DNA from: Candidatus Aenigmatarchaeota archaeon
GTDB lineage: Archaea > Aenigmatarchaeota > Aenigmatarchaeia > PWEA01 > JAGHBM01
DNA length: 9,521 nucleotides
Direction of reading: 5' to 3'
NCBI GenBank assembly: GCA_021160955.1
Contig: JAGHBM010000058.1
Location: forward strand, 1-9,521
Part shown: in pieces, positions 4,749-9,521 of the stretch
How positions within the stretch are numbered: position 1 is the stretch's first letter
How the letters are laid out: each line of letters begins with the position of its first letter
Translations under genes and position numbers: made by a program
Notes under the pieces: generated by a model
Told to the model about the DNA's origin: nothing
Seen by the model: only the letters and a program-made list of their open reading frames with translations
Database searches by the model: none

Positions 4749-4874
4749 ATGAAAAAGATATATGTTTCCCATTACGATGGTTCTCCTTATTTGGGAAGTC
4801 TCAGCAAGAAGTTCATAAAAGATGTGGAGGATGCCTTTCTGGAGGAGGAAATGAGATTATTCACGAAAAATTGA
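4749..4874 (+). CDS. Possible 41-aa small protein
   Basis: ATG 4749 opens a 41-codon frame: MKKIYVSHYDGSPYLGSLSKKFIKDVEDAFLEEEMRLFTKN. It has normal codon use, a plausible helix in its second half (KKFIKDVEDAFLEEEMRLF) and a TATA element about 20 bases upstream, consistent with leaderless expression. It has no ribosome site and no recognised family. It could be a genuine small protein or a remnant of a longer gene. Confidence 0.4.
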   Translation: MKKIYVSHYDGSPYLGSLSKKFIKDVEDAFLEEEMRLFTKN

Positions 4875-4920
4875 AAAATAAGGGGTTAATCGGTTTTTGA
4901 TTTTTGAATTTTTATTAATC

Positions 4921-5270
4921 TCAAATATTTTTACCAAACAAATCTCTTAACTCTTCTTTTATTCTTTTCTCTCCTGTGACGGTAACGATGATTCTCGGAT
5001 CTTCTTCTCCGTGCATTCTGTACGTGATGATTCCTATTGTCCCGCCATTCACACCGTATATTTCTTTGACCCATCACATGGTTTACCGATTGGATCTTCT
5101 CCCTCGAAATGCTCGAGATGGTAGAGTCTCGCATCGTGGTTTTTAAGGTATTCCTGTATTTCCAAATACAACCCCTTCTTTTGGATTGCATTAACAACTA
5201 TCTTGTCTTCCGGTGGTAACTTCAGCAGCTCGTCCTCAAAAATTCTTTTTCTCTTTGGTATTGGTAACAT
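4921..5270 (-). pseudogene. Unknown protein gene with an internal frame break
   Basis: From ATG (5270-5268), preceded by GGTGATG, the frame reads MLPIPKRKRIFEDELLKLPPE onward to HFEGEDPIGKPCDGSK and then stops at 5049 after YTV. The -1 frame from about 5065-5067 continues as EIYGVNGGTIGIITYRMHG and ends RIIVTVTGEKRIKEELRDLFGKNI at 4921. This has better protein character than the first frame's short tail. One extra A (a T on the plus strand, run 5065-5067) would restore a 116-aa protein. It may be a decayed gene or an assembly indel. The predicted product is small and soluble, with a Gly-rich NGGTIGI segment; I do not recognise its function. A TTG at 5324 could extend the N-terminus, but a TATA element lies inside that extension. 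Confidence 0.55.
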
Positions 5271-5295
5271 ATCATCACCATCAAAAGCTAAGAAC

Positions 5296-5310
5296 TCTAA
5301 ATTATTTAAG
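5296..5310. promoter_or_regulatory. Shared palindromic TATA element
   Basis: TCTAAATTATTTAAG is nearly palindromic. It lies about 23 bases before the methyltransferase ATG (5333, plus strand) and about 30 bases before the minus-strand ATG at 5270. One AT-rich element could therefore serve both directions. The plus-strand transcript would be leaderless. Confidence 0.45.
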
Positions 5311-5332
5311 TCTTTTTCAAACAAGTCTAACT

Positions 5333-5962
5333 ATGAACATTCGTGATTTTTACGATAGAATAGCAGAGAGTTGGTACAACGTCAGACATTGGACAATTTT
5401 GAGAGATGAATTGGAAAAATTGAACACCAATTGGCCCGGCGGTAAACTATTAAATATCGGTTGTGCGCACGGTGCTGATTTTGTTCCCTTCGATTCAAAA
5501 AGGTTCAAATTCTATGGTGTCGACTTATCAAAAAATCTCTTGTTCTTGGCAAGAAAGTATGAAAACAAATTTGGAATGAAGTTTCATCTCGTTGTTTCAA
5601 ATATGCTGTCACTTCCCTTTAAAAATTCTTCATTTGACTATATCATCTGCATAGCCACACTCCACCACCTTTTGGAGAGGAATGAAAGAATTTCGGCATT
5701 GAAAGAAATGAAAAGGGTTTTGAAAGAGGATGGTGAGGCTTTTTTGACCGTGTGGAACAGAGACAATCCAGAGTTGCCCGACCAAGAGGTTTATGAAAGA
5801 GAGTGGAAATTTTCAGGAGAGGTGTTGAAGAGAGAATATTATCTCTATACAAAGGAAGAACTTGAAAAAGACATCATCGATGCAGGGTTCAAAGTGAAAA
5901 AAATATACACAGATAGAGAAGAAAAGAACATAATAGCTCTGATGAGAAGGATTGAAATTTAA
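5333..5962 (+). CDS. Class I SAM methyltransferase, Trm9/ALKBH8-like
   Basis: 209 residues. FYDRIAESWYNVRHW (6-20) resembles the start of Trm9/ALKBH8 methyltransferase domains. Motif I is LLNIGCAHGAD (39-49) and the ribose-binding acid is Asp64 in YGVDLS. NMLSLPF (90-96), then FDYIICIATLHHL (101-113), are the motif II/III region. The segment EMKRVLKEDGEAFLTVWNR (125-143) is typical of the Trm9-like group. The end, REYYLYTKEELEKDIIDAGFKV, also fits that group. Trm9 methylates the carboxymethyl group that Elp3 places on U34, giving mcm5U, so a gene near elp3 suits that role; but many class I methyltransferases look alike and the substrate is inferred. The ATG is just downstream of a TATA element, so the mRNA is probably leaderless. 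Confidence 0.8.
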   Translation: MNIRDFYDRIAESWYNVRHWTILRDELEKLNTNWPGGKLLNIGCAHGADFVPFDSKRFKFYGVDLSKNLLFLARKYENKFGMKFHLVVSNMLSLPFKNSSFDYIICIATLHHLLERNERISALKEMKRVLKEDGEAFLTVWNRDNPELPDQEVYEREWKFSGEVLKREYYLYTKEELEKDIIDAGFKVKKIYTDREEKNIIALMRRIEI

Positions 5963-5977
5963 GAATTAATTTTCGTC

Positions 5978-5990
5978 TTTATATTTTTAA
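5978..5990 (+). promoter_or_regulatory. TATA region of the hisS transcription unit
   Basis: TTTATATTTTTAA lies about 25-37 bases before the hisS ATG at 6015. It is the last obvious promoter before hisS, the small gene and tRNA-His. Confidence 0.5.
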
Positions 5991-6014
5991 AATAAAAGAA
6001 TACAAGTGATTAAT

Positions 6015-7307
6015 ATGAAAGAGGATTTTCAACCTGTAAGAGGAACAAGGGATTTTCTTCCCGAAGAAAAAATAGTGAGACAGAAAATAGTAGATACGCT
6101 CAGGGAAATTTTTGAGACTTTTGGATTCAGTCCACTTGAAACACCCGGTCTTGAGAGATGGGAAATTCTCTCCAAAAAGTACGCCGGGGGAGATGAGATT
6201 CTTAAAGAGACGTACAGACTCAAGGATCAGGGCGGCAGAGAGTTAGGTCTCAGGTATGATCTAACCGTTCCTTTATGTAGGGTCATAGCTGCAAATCCGG
6301 AACTACCAAAACCATTCAAGAGGTATCAGATTGGTAGGGTGTGGAGAGACGGTCCAGTTAAGAAAGGTAGATACAGGGAATTCTGGCAATGCGACATTGA
6401 TACTGTTGGATCGAATTCAATGATCGCTGATGCAGAACTTGTAAAGGTGATAGATGTCGTAGCAAAGAAACTCAACATAAAAGCTGAGATAAAAATCAAC
6501 AACAGAAAGATCCTGAATGGTATTCTGAAATATGCCGGGATAGATGATGACAAGATGAATGATGTTATTTTGTCAATAGATAAATTGGAGAAAATAGGTG
6601 TGGATGGAGTTGAGAAAGAATTGATGGAAAAAAGAATTGACGAAGATAAGATACGTAGTGTGATGGAAATTCTTTTGACTGGAGGATCAAATGAGGAAAT
6701 CATCAATTCACTTAGAAAAATAGAAGAGGCAAAGGAAGGTTTGATGGAAATCGAGGAGCTTTTTTCCTACTTGAATTTGATGGGAGTGGACAATGTTAGG
6801 TTTGTTCCAAGTCTTGCCCGCGGTTTGGTGTATTACACGGGAACAATCTTTGAAGCTTTTTTCAAAGATTCCGAGATCACATCGTCGTTCGCTGCTGGCG
6901 GAAGATACGATGATTTAATAGGTAAATTTTTAGGATCTGAAAAAATACCCGCTGTTGGGGTGTCATTTGGTTTGGATGTCCTAACAGATTACCTGAGCAG
7001 CAAGGTTGAAAAAAAGAGAACCTTGACAAAGGTATTTGTAATTCCAATAGGAACACTCAACGATTCTCTAAAGATACTTCAGAGATTAAGGGACGCTGGA
7101 ATAAAATCAGATATTGATTTAATGGAAAGAGGAATAAGCAAAAATCTCAACTATGTCAATTCACAAGGAATACCCTACAGTCTCATAATAGGGGAGAAAG
7201 AACTTAAAGAAAACACCGTCAAGCTCAAAGACATGAAAAGTGGAGAGGAAAAATTAATAAAGATTGAAGATCTAATTGAAGAAATGAAAAGCATCTTAAG
7301 AGGGTGA
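6015..7307 (+). CDS. hisS: Histidyl-tRNA synthetase
   Basis: 430 residues from ATG 6015, the usual size; upstream GTG 6006 is less likely. Class II motif 2 is FKRYQIGRVWRDGP (101-114) followed by GRYREFWQCDIDTVG (118-132). The HisRS-specific HisA motif SLARGLVYYTG (266-276) has the catalytic arginine at 269. The second signature AAGGRYDDLIG is at 293-303, and motif 3 PAVGVSFGLDVL is at 312-323. The C-terminal anticodon-binding domain runs from about 338 to 425. The enzyme charges tRNA-His in the cytosol. The stop overlaps the next gene's region, and tRNA-His itself follows 307 bases downstream on the same strand with no obvious promoter between, so enzyme and substrate tRNA may share a transcript. 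Confidence 0.97.
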   Translation: MKEDFQPVRGTRDFLPEEKIVRQKIVDTLREIFETFGFSPLETPGLERWEILSKKYAGGDEILKETYRLKDQGGRELGLRYDLTVPLCRVIAANPELPKPFKRYQIGRVWRDGPVKKGRYREFWQCDIDTVGSNSMIADAELVKVIDVVAKKLNIKAEIKINNRKILNGILKYAGIDDDKMNDVILSIDKLEKIGVDGVEKELMEKRIDEDKIRSVMEILLTGGSNEEIINSLRKIEEAKEGLMEIEELFSYLNLMGVDNVRFVPSLARGLVYYTGTIFEAFFKDSEITSSFAAGGRYDDLIGKFLGSEKIPAVGVSFGLDVLTDYLSSKVEKKRTLTKVFVIPIGTLNDSLKILQRLRDAGIKSDIDLMERGISKNLNYVNSQGIPYSLIIGEKELKENTVKLKDMKSGEEKLIKIEDLIEEMKSILRG

Positions 7308-7312
7308 TATCA

Positions 7313-7612
7313 GTGAAAATAGAGAAAAAATTAGAGAAGTTGGATAAGGCATGGGAGGATTTCGTGGAGAACGTTAGCAAGGCAATAAATGAGAGGGGAT
7401 GGGAAGTTTCATTTGTTCCGTACAACAAAAAGACATGGCTCAATCCAAACGCAATAAGGCTGAAGAAAATAGTTAAGGAAAAGAAAGTCGGAGACAAAAT
7501 AATATTTAATGTATTTGAATTAGAATACAAGGATTTCAAACATATCGTAAAGTCTGGAAAGAAAGTGATCATAGATAAAAAGGGAAATAGAAAGGAAGAA
7601 AAGATTTTGTGA
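7313..7612 (+). CDS. Small basic protein of unknown function between hisS and tRNA-His
   Basis: 99 residues from GTG 7313; GGTGAT (7303-7308), which overlaps the hisS stop, lies 4 nt upstream and supports this start over GTG 7304. The protein is lysine-rich, with a helical N-terminus (KLEKLDKAWEDFVENVSKAINERGWEVSFV) and a shorter second half with alternating beta-like segments (KIIFNVFELEYKDFKHIVKSG). No membrane segment or catalytic motif is seen. It is translationally coupled to hisS by spacing, and its stop is 1 nt before the G-1 base of tRNA-His. The context suggests a tRNA or translation role, but that is only inference. Confidence 0.72.
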   Translation: MKIEKKLEKLDKAWEDFVENVSKAINERGWEVSFVPYNKKTWLNPNAIRLKKIVKEKKVGDKIIFNVFELEYKDFKHIVKSGKKVIIDKKGNRKEEKIL

Positions 7613-7635
7613 TGGCCGCGGTGGTGCAGTGGTTA

Positions 7636-7680
7636 TTCATGAAACCAAAGGTTTCAAATTTTTGGTTTCATAACCAAAAA
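7636..7680 (+). other. D-arm intron of tRNA-His, about 45 nt
   Basis: The exon helix is the D-stem GTGC (7624-7627 region)/GCAT (7681-7684). GGTT (7631-7634) pairs with AACC (7672-7675), and ATGAAACC (7639-7646) pairs with GGTTTCAT (7664-7671). This leaves a 4-nt 5' bulge ATTC and a 5-nt 3' bulge AAAAA, a relaxed BHB. Exact cuts are uncertain by a base or two, but removal restores a normal D-loop AGTGGTTA and stem GCAT. Confidence 0.75.
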
Positions 7681-7696
7681 GCATGGGGGCCTGTGG

Positions 7697-7762
7697 AGAA
7701 TCTTTTACTCAGCGTAAAAGATTCATCAAAACTGGCTGGGTGAAGACTTACAATTCGCAGGT
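7697..7762 (+). other. Canonical 37/38 intron of tRNA-His, 66 nt
   Basis: BHB: exon helix GGGGC/GCCCC, central helix CTGT (7691-7694)/GCAG (7757-7760), bulges GG^A and GT^A, inner helix GAAT (7698-7701)/ATTC (7753-7756). The same GAAT also begins a perfect 11-bp hairpin (7698-7708/7714-7724, loop TCAGC), so two folds compete for it. Confidence 0.87.
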
Positions 7763-7783
7763 AGCCCCTGACTCGGGTTCGAA

Positions 7784-7827
7784 TCCCTACGGAAGGGACA
7801 CCAAAAGTTCCCGCGGTTCCGTGAGAA
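7784..7827 (+). other. T-loop (59/60) intron of tRNA-His, 44 nt
   Basis: Exonic TTCG (7778-7781) pairs with intronic TGAG (7822-7825). Bulges are AA^T and AA^T, and the T-stem is the exon helix; splicing gives UUCGAAU. The intron folds on GGAA/TTCC and GGGA/TCCC. The block 7812-7832 is identical to 821-841 in tRNA-Glu, and AATCCC occurs at both ends of the intron. Confidence 0.83.
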
Positions 7828-7854
7828 TCCCGACCGCGGCCCCAATTGAGAAAT

Positions 7855-8361
7855 ATGAAAAAATATGTTTTTAGAAAATACAATCCAAAATACAAGAATC
7901 TTTTTAGTTATGAAAAGAGGAAATTGTCTAAAATTTTGGGCTCTTCTGTAAGAATTGAACATGTTGGATCAACTGCCGTACCAGGCCTCGGTGGGAAAGG
8001 TATAATAGATATTCTTATTGGTGTTACAAATGTCAAGGAGATTCAAAAAATAAAAAACAAGTTGAAAAAGAATAATTATGAGTTTAGGGAAATCGCAAGC
8101 ACTTCGACAAGATTATTCTTTAGGAAAGAATATCGTTATGGTGGTAATATAAGAAGAGTTCATGTGCATTTAACCAGAATTGATTCAAATGATTGGAAGA
8201 TGATGATTTCTTTTCGCGATTATTTGAGGAAAAATTACGAAATTGCAAAAAAATATGCTGAGATAAAAAGAGAGGCAGTTAAAAAGGCACGAGGCAATGG
8301 AGAAATATACAGAAAAATAAAGGGAATGTTTATTGAGAAAGTTCTTAAAAGTTTAAATTGA
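7855..8361 (+). CDS. GrpB/UPF0157-family nucleotidyltransferase-like protein
   Basis: 168 residues from ATG 7855; a TTG at 7846, 1 nt after the tRNA CCA, would add three residues. The motif IEHVGSTAVPGLGGKGIIDILIG (34-56) is diagnostic of the GrpB/UPF0157 family in the nucleotidyltransferase superfamily: GS (38-39) as the helix cap of the active site and Asp52 in a metal-ligand position. VHVHLTRIDSNDWK, near residue 105, is the family's second conserved block. The rest (FRDYLRKNYEIAKKYAEIKREAVKKA) is helical. The exact substrate of this family is unclear. The gene follows tRNA-His without a ribosome site or TATA box, so it is probably on the same transcript, perhaps freed by tRNA 3' processing. 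Confidence 0.88.
   Translation: MKKYVFRKYNPKYKNLFSYEKRKLSKILGSSVRIEHVGSTAVPGLGGKGIIDILIGVTNVKEIQKIKNKLKKNNYEFREIASTSTRLFFRKEYRYGGNIRRVHVHLTRIDSNDWKMMISFRDYLRKNYEIAKKYAEIKREAVKKARGNGEIYRKIKGMFIEKVLKSLN
8352..8358 (+). promoter_or_regulatory. TATA box of the structured RNA at 8382
   Basis: TTTAAAT, at the end of the GrpB-like gene, lies 24-30 bases before the base of the RNA stem at 8382. This is the correct spacing for an archaeal promoter driving a small RNA. Confidence 0.4.
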
Positions 8362-8381
8362 AATGGAGAGAATATTATAAA

Positions 8382-8448
8382 GCCATACTGGCCAACGAAG
8401 TACGAGCATCGCTTAGGCGTGCCATGAAATACTTTGACTAGGTATGGC
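8382..8448 (+). ncRNA. Structured small RNA, H/ACA guide-like
   Basis: The sequence folds into a stacked hairpin. The lower stem is GCCATACT (8382-8389)/GGTATGGC (8441-8448). An internal loop has GGCCAA on one side and ACTA on the other. The upper stem is CGAAGTA (8396-8402)/TACTTTG (8430-8436). A loop with CGA opposite CATGAAA could form a kink-turn through tandem G-A pairs, and the tip is GCA-T-CGC/GCG-TGC. Archaeal H/ACA guides have this order: lower stem, pocket, upper stem, K-turn, tip. AAA follows the lower stem where an ANA box is expected. A TATA box before it and T6 tracts after it support a free transcript. No target was identified. Confidence 0.5.
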
Positions 8449-8452
8449 AAAA

Positions 8453-8465
8453 TTTTTTGTTTTTT
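8453..8465 (+). terminator. U-tract terminator
   Basis: Two T6 tracts separated by one G follow the stem of the small RNA, as expected for archaeal termination. Confidence 0.5.
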
Positions 8466-8631
8466 AAACTTAATGATGGTCTTCGTGCAGGTAAACTTTT
8501 TTCTAAAGATTCAAGCGTTTTTGAACTGGGGTTTTCCAATTTTCGATGTATTGGTTCATAAGAAGCCTGTTCTATCACAAGGAGCGCATATTGGAGTGAA
8601 TCGTTTTGTTTTATCCACATGGGCGTAAACT
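8466..8631. other. Unassigned spacer before the rRNA promoter
   Basis: No convincing gene is seen on either strand. Short open frames here have no ribosome site and unusual composition. A weak hairpin (TTCAA/TTGAA near 8509-8525) is the only structure noted. Confidence 0.4.
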
Positions 8632-8639
8632 ATTTATAT
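8632..8639 (+). promoter_or_regulatory. TATA box of the rRNA operon or its leader RNA
   Basis: ATTTATAT lies about 25-32 bases before the base of the structured leader stem at 8664. It is the clearest promoter-like element before 16S and is probably the rRNA promoter. Confidence 0.5.
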
Positions 8640-8663
8640 GTGTTGTTTTCATAATATTTACAC

Positions 8664-8756
8664 ATCCATATGTCTGGCGGATACGGAGTAGGCACGCTTC
8701 ACATTTCGTGAGCTTTTTCTGTGCCTCGCTATGAAGTCATCTCACCACATATGGAT
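8664..8756 (+). ncRNA. Structured RNA in the 16S leader
   Basis: A perfect 10-bp inverted repeat, ATCCATATGT (8664-8673) and ACATATGGAT (8747-8756), closes a 93-nt domain. Inside, GGCAC (8691-8695) pairs with GTGCC (8721-8725), and GCTTCAC pairs with GTGAGC around the tip. It is either part of the pre-rRNA leader or a small RNA released from it. I do not recognise the class. It is separate from the 16S processing stem, whose other half lies beyond the window. Confidence 0.5.
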
Positions 8757-8767
8757 AAATCAAATTG

Positions 8768-8828
8768 GATATTACTTTTGAATATCTGATTAGAGTAGGT
8801 GAAATCCTGTTGGTGGAATCTCCTCCAA
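8768..8828 (+). other. Two small hairpins in the 16S leader
   Basis: GATATT/AATATC (8768-8773/8781-8786) and TTGGTGGA/TCCTCCAA (8810-8817/8821-8828, one mismatch) lie between the leader RNA and 16S. The 5' strand of the 16S processing helix should be in this part, but its partner is outside the window. Confidence 0.35.
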
Positions 8829-8842
8829 TTCCCCGCGACCGA

Positions 8843-9521
8843 ACTCCGGTTGATCCTGCCGGAGGTCACTGCTATCAGGATGCGACTAAGACATGCTAGG
8901 CGAACGTGGTTCGCCCACGTGCCGAACAGCTCAGTAACACGTAGTCAACTTGCCCTCAGGTCAGGGATAACCTTGGGAAACTGAGGATAATCCCTGATAG
9001 GAAACAGGTACTGGAAGGTCCTGTTTCCAAAAGCTCCGGCGCCTGAGGATAGGACTGCGGTGGATTAGGCTGTTGTGGGTGTAACGGACCCACAAACCGA
9101 TAATCCATACGGGCGTTGAGAGACGGAGCCCGGAGATGCGTTCTGAGACAAGAACGCAGGTCCTACGGGACGCAGCAGTCGCGAAACCTTTACAATGCCT
9201 GAAAGGGCGATAAGGGCATCCTGAGTGCTCCAGCATCGCTGGAGCTTTTCCGGAGTGTAAAAAGCTCCGGGAATAAGTGGTGGGTAAGACGGGTGCCAGC
9301 CGCCGCGGTAATACCCGCGCCACGAGTGGTGACCACGGTTATTGGGTCTAAAGCGTTCGTAGCCGGTCTAACAAATTCTTGGTGAAATCTCATGTAAAAC
9401 ATGAGAATTGCCAGGAAGACTGTTAGACTAGGGACCGGGAGAGGCCGAGGGTACTCCAGGGGTAGGGGTTAAATCCTGTAATCCCTGGGGGACCACCAGT
9501 GGCGAAGGCGCTCGGCTGGAA
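8843..9521 (+). rRNA. 16S ribosomal RNA, 5' part
   Basis: The gene starts at about 8843 with ACTCCGGTTGATCCTGCC, the archaeal 16S 5' end, and runs off the window after about 679 nt. Recognisable blocks include the 530 loop GTGCCAGCCGCCGCGGTAAT (9294-9313), then AGTGGTGACCACGGTTATTGG and the region ending GGCGAAGGCGCTCGGCTGG. The strand is confirmed by these elements. No intron or large insertion is seen in this portion. The sequence is archaeal, but I cannot assign the phylum by eye. Open frames within it are not genes. Confidence 0.98.

Larger units (their letters stand above)
7614..7844 (+). tRNA. tRNA-His(GUG) with three introns
   Basis: Exons are 7614-7635 (end uncertain by 1-2 bases), 7681-7696, 7763-7783 and 7828-7844. 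The joined tRNA has an encoded G-1 (7614) opposite discriminator C73 (7841), both hallmarks of tRNA-His. Acceptor GCCGCGG (7615-7621) pairs with CCGCGGC (7834-7840), and CCA is encoded at 7842-7844. The D-stem is GTGC/GCAT, the anticodon stem GGGGC/GCCCC, loop CUGUGGA with anticodon GUG, and T-stem TCGGG/CCCGA with loop UUCGAAU. Introns interrupt the D-arm, the anticodon loop and the T-loop. The gene sits 1 nt after the preceding stop codon and directly before a GrpB-like gene, with no clear promoter of its own. Confidence 0.94.

Noticed and set aside
7668..7962. Frames across tRNA-His on both strands
   Set aside because: They read through tRNA exons, introns and the start of the GrpB-like gene; none has a plausible start signal.
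8438..8628. Overlapping 60- and 64-codon frames on both strands before the rRNA promoter
   Set aside because: No ribosome site or recognisable family, and they overlap the structured small RNA and its terminator.
8799..9402. Open frames on both strands within the 16S region
   Set aside because: They lie in rRNA sequence and its leader and are chance frames.

Overview
The window comes from an archaeal chromosome. The 16S rRNA start near 8843 is of archaeal type, the tRNAs carry bulge-helix-bulge (BHB) introns, promoters are TATA boxes with several apparently leaderless mRNAs, and ribosome sites read GGTG/GGTGAT/GGAGGTG. The protein set is archaeal (short histone, Elp3, archaeal-type HisRS, a dephospho-CoA-kinase-like P-loop protein). 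An uncultivated, AT-rich, small-gene (DPANN-like) archaeon is plausible, but the lineage cannot be fixed from this window alone.

Layout. 1-171: 3' end of a tRNA whose T-loop holds a long intron. 216-510: tRNA-Val(UAC) with a 218-nt T-loop intron. 580-853: tRNA-Glu(UUC) with anticodon-loop and T-loop introns. 995-1162: short histone. 1258-1656: small membrane-anchored coiled-coil protein. 1697-1977: tRNA-Leu(UAA) with apparently four introns. 1979-2187: DUF5680-like gene with a frame break on A8. 2200-2748: P-loop kinase. On the minus strand: 2736-3110 (unknown) and 3154-4716 (Elp3). 4749-4874: small leaderless ORF. 4921-5270 (minus): frame-broken unknown gene. 5333-5962: Trm9/ALKBH8-like methyltransferase. 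6015-7844: hisS, a small gene and tRNA-His(GUG) with three introns, followed at once by a GrpB-like gene. 8382-8448: independently promoted structured RNA. 8632-9521: rRNA promoter, structured leader and the 5' part of 16S.

The main biology is tRNA biogenesis. Five tRNA genes hold at least eleven introns. In the four complete tRNAs, removing the inferred introns gives a standard 76-88 nt cloverleaf with an encoded CCA. Most splice sites fit the BHB rule: 4-bp central helix, two 3-nt bulges, cuts between bulge nucleotides 2 and 3. The most unusual feature is a family of introns at position 59/60 in the T-loop. Their 3' ends read ...GTGAG, where TGAG can pair with the near-universal exon sequence UUCR, and they share hairpin modules and a 21-nt 3' block between different tRNAs. 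This suggests portable introns that have spread by copying. Protein genes nearby also act on tRNA: Elp3 and a Trm9-like methyltransferase (wobble U34 modification; Val, Glu and Leu here all have U34) and HisRS, which appears to share a transcript with its own tRNA.
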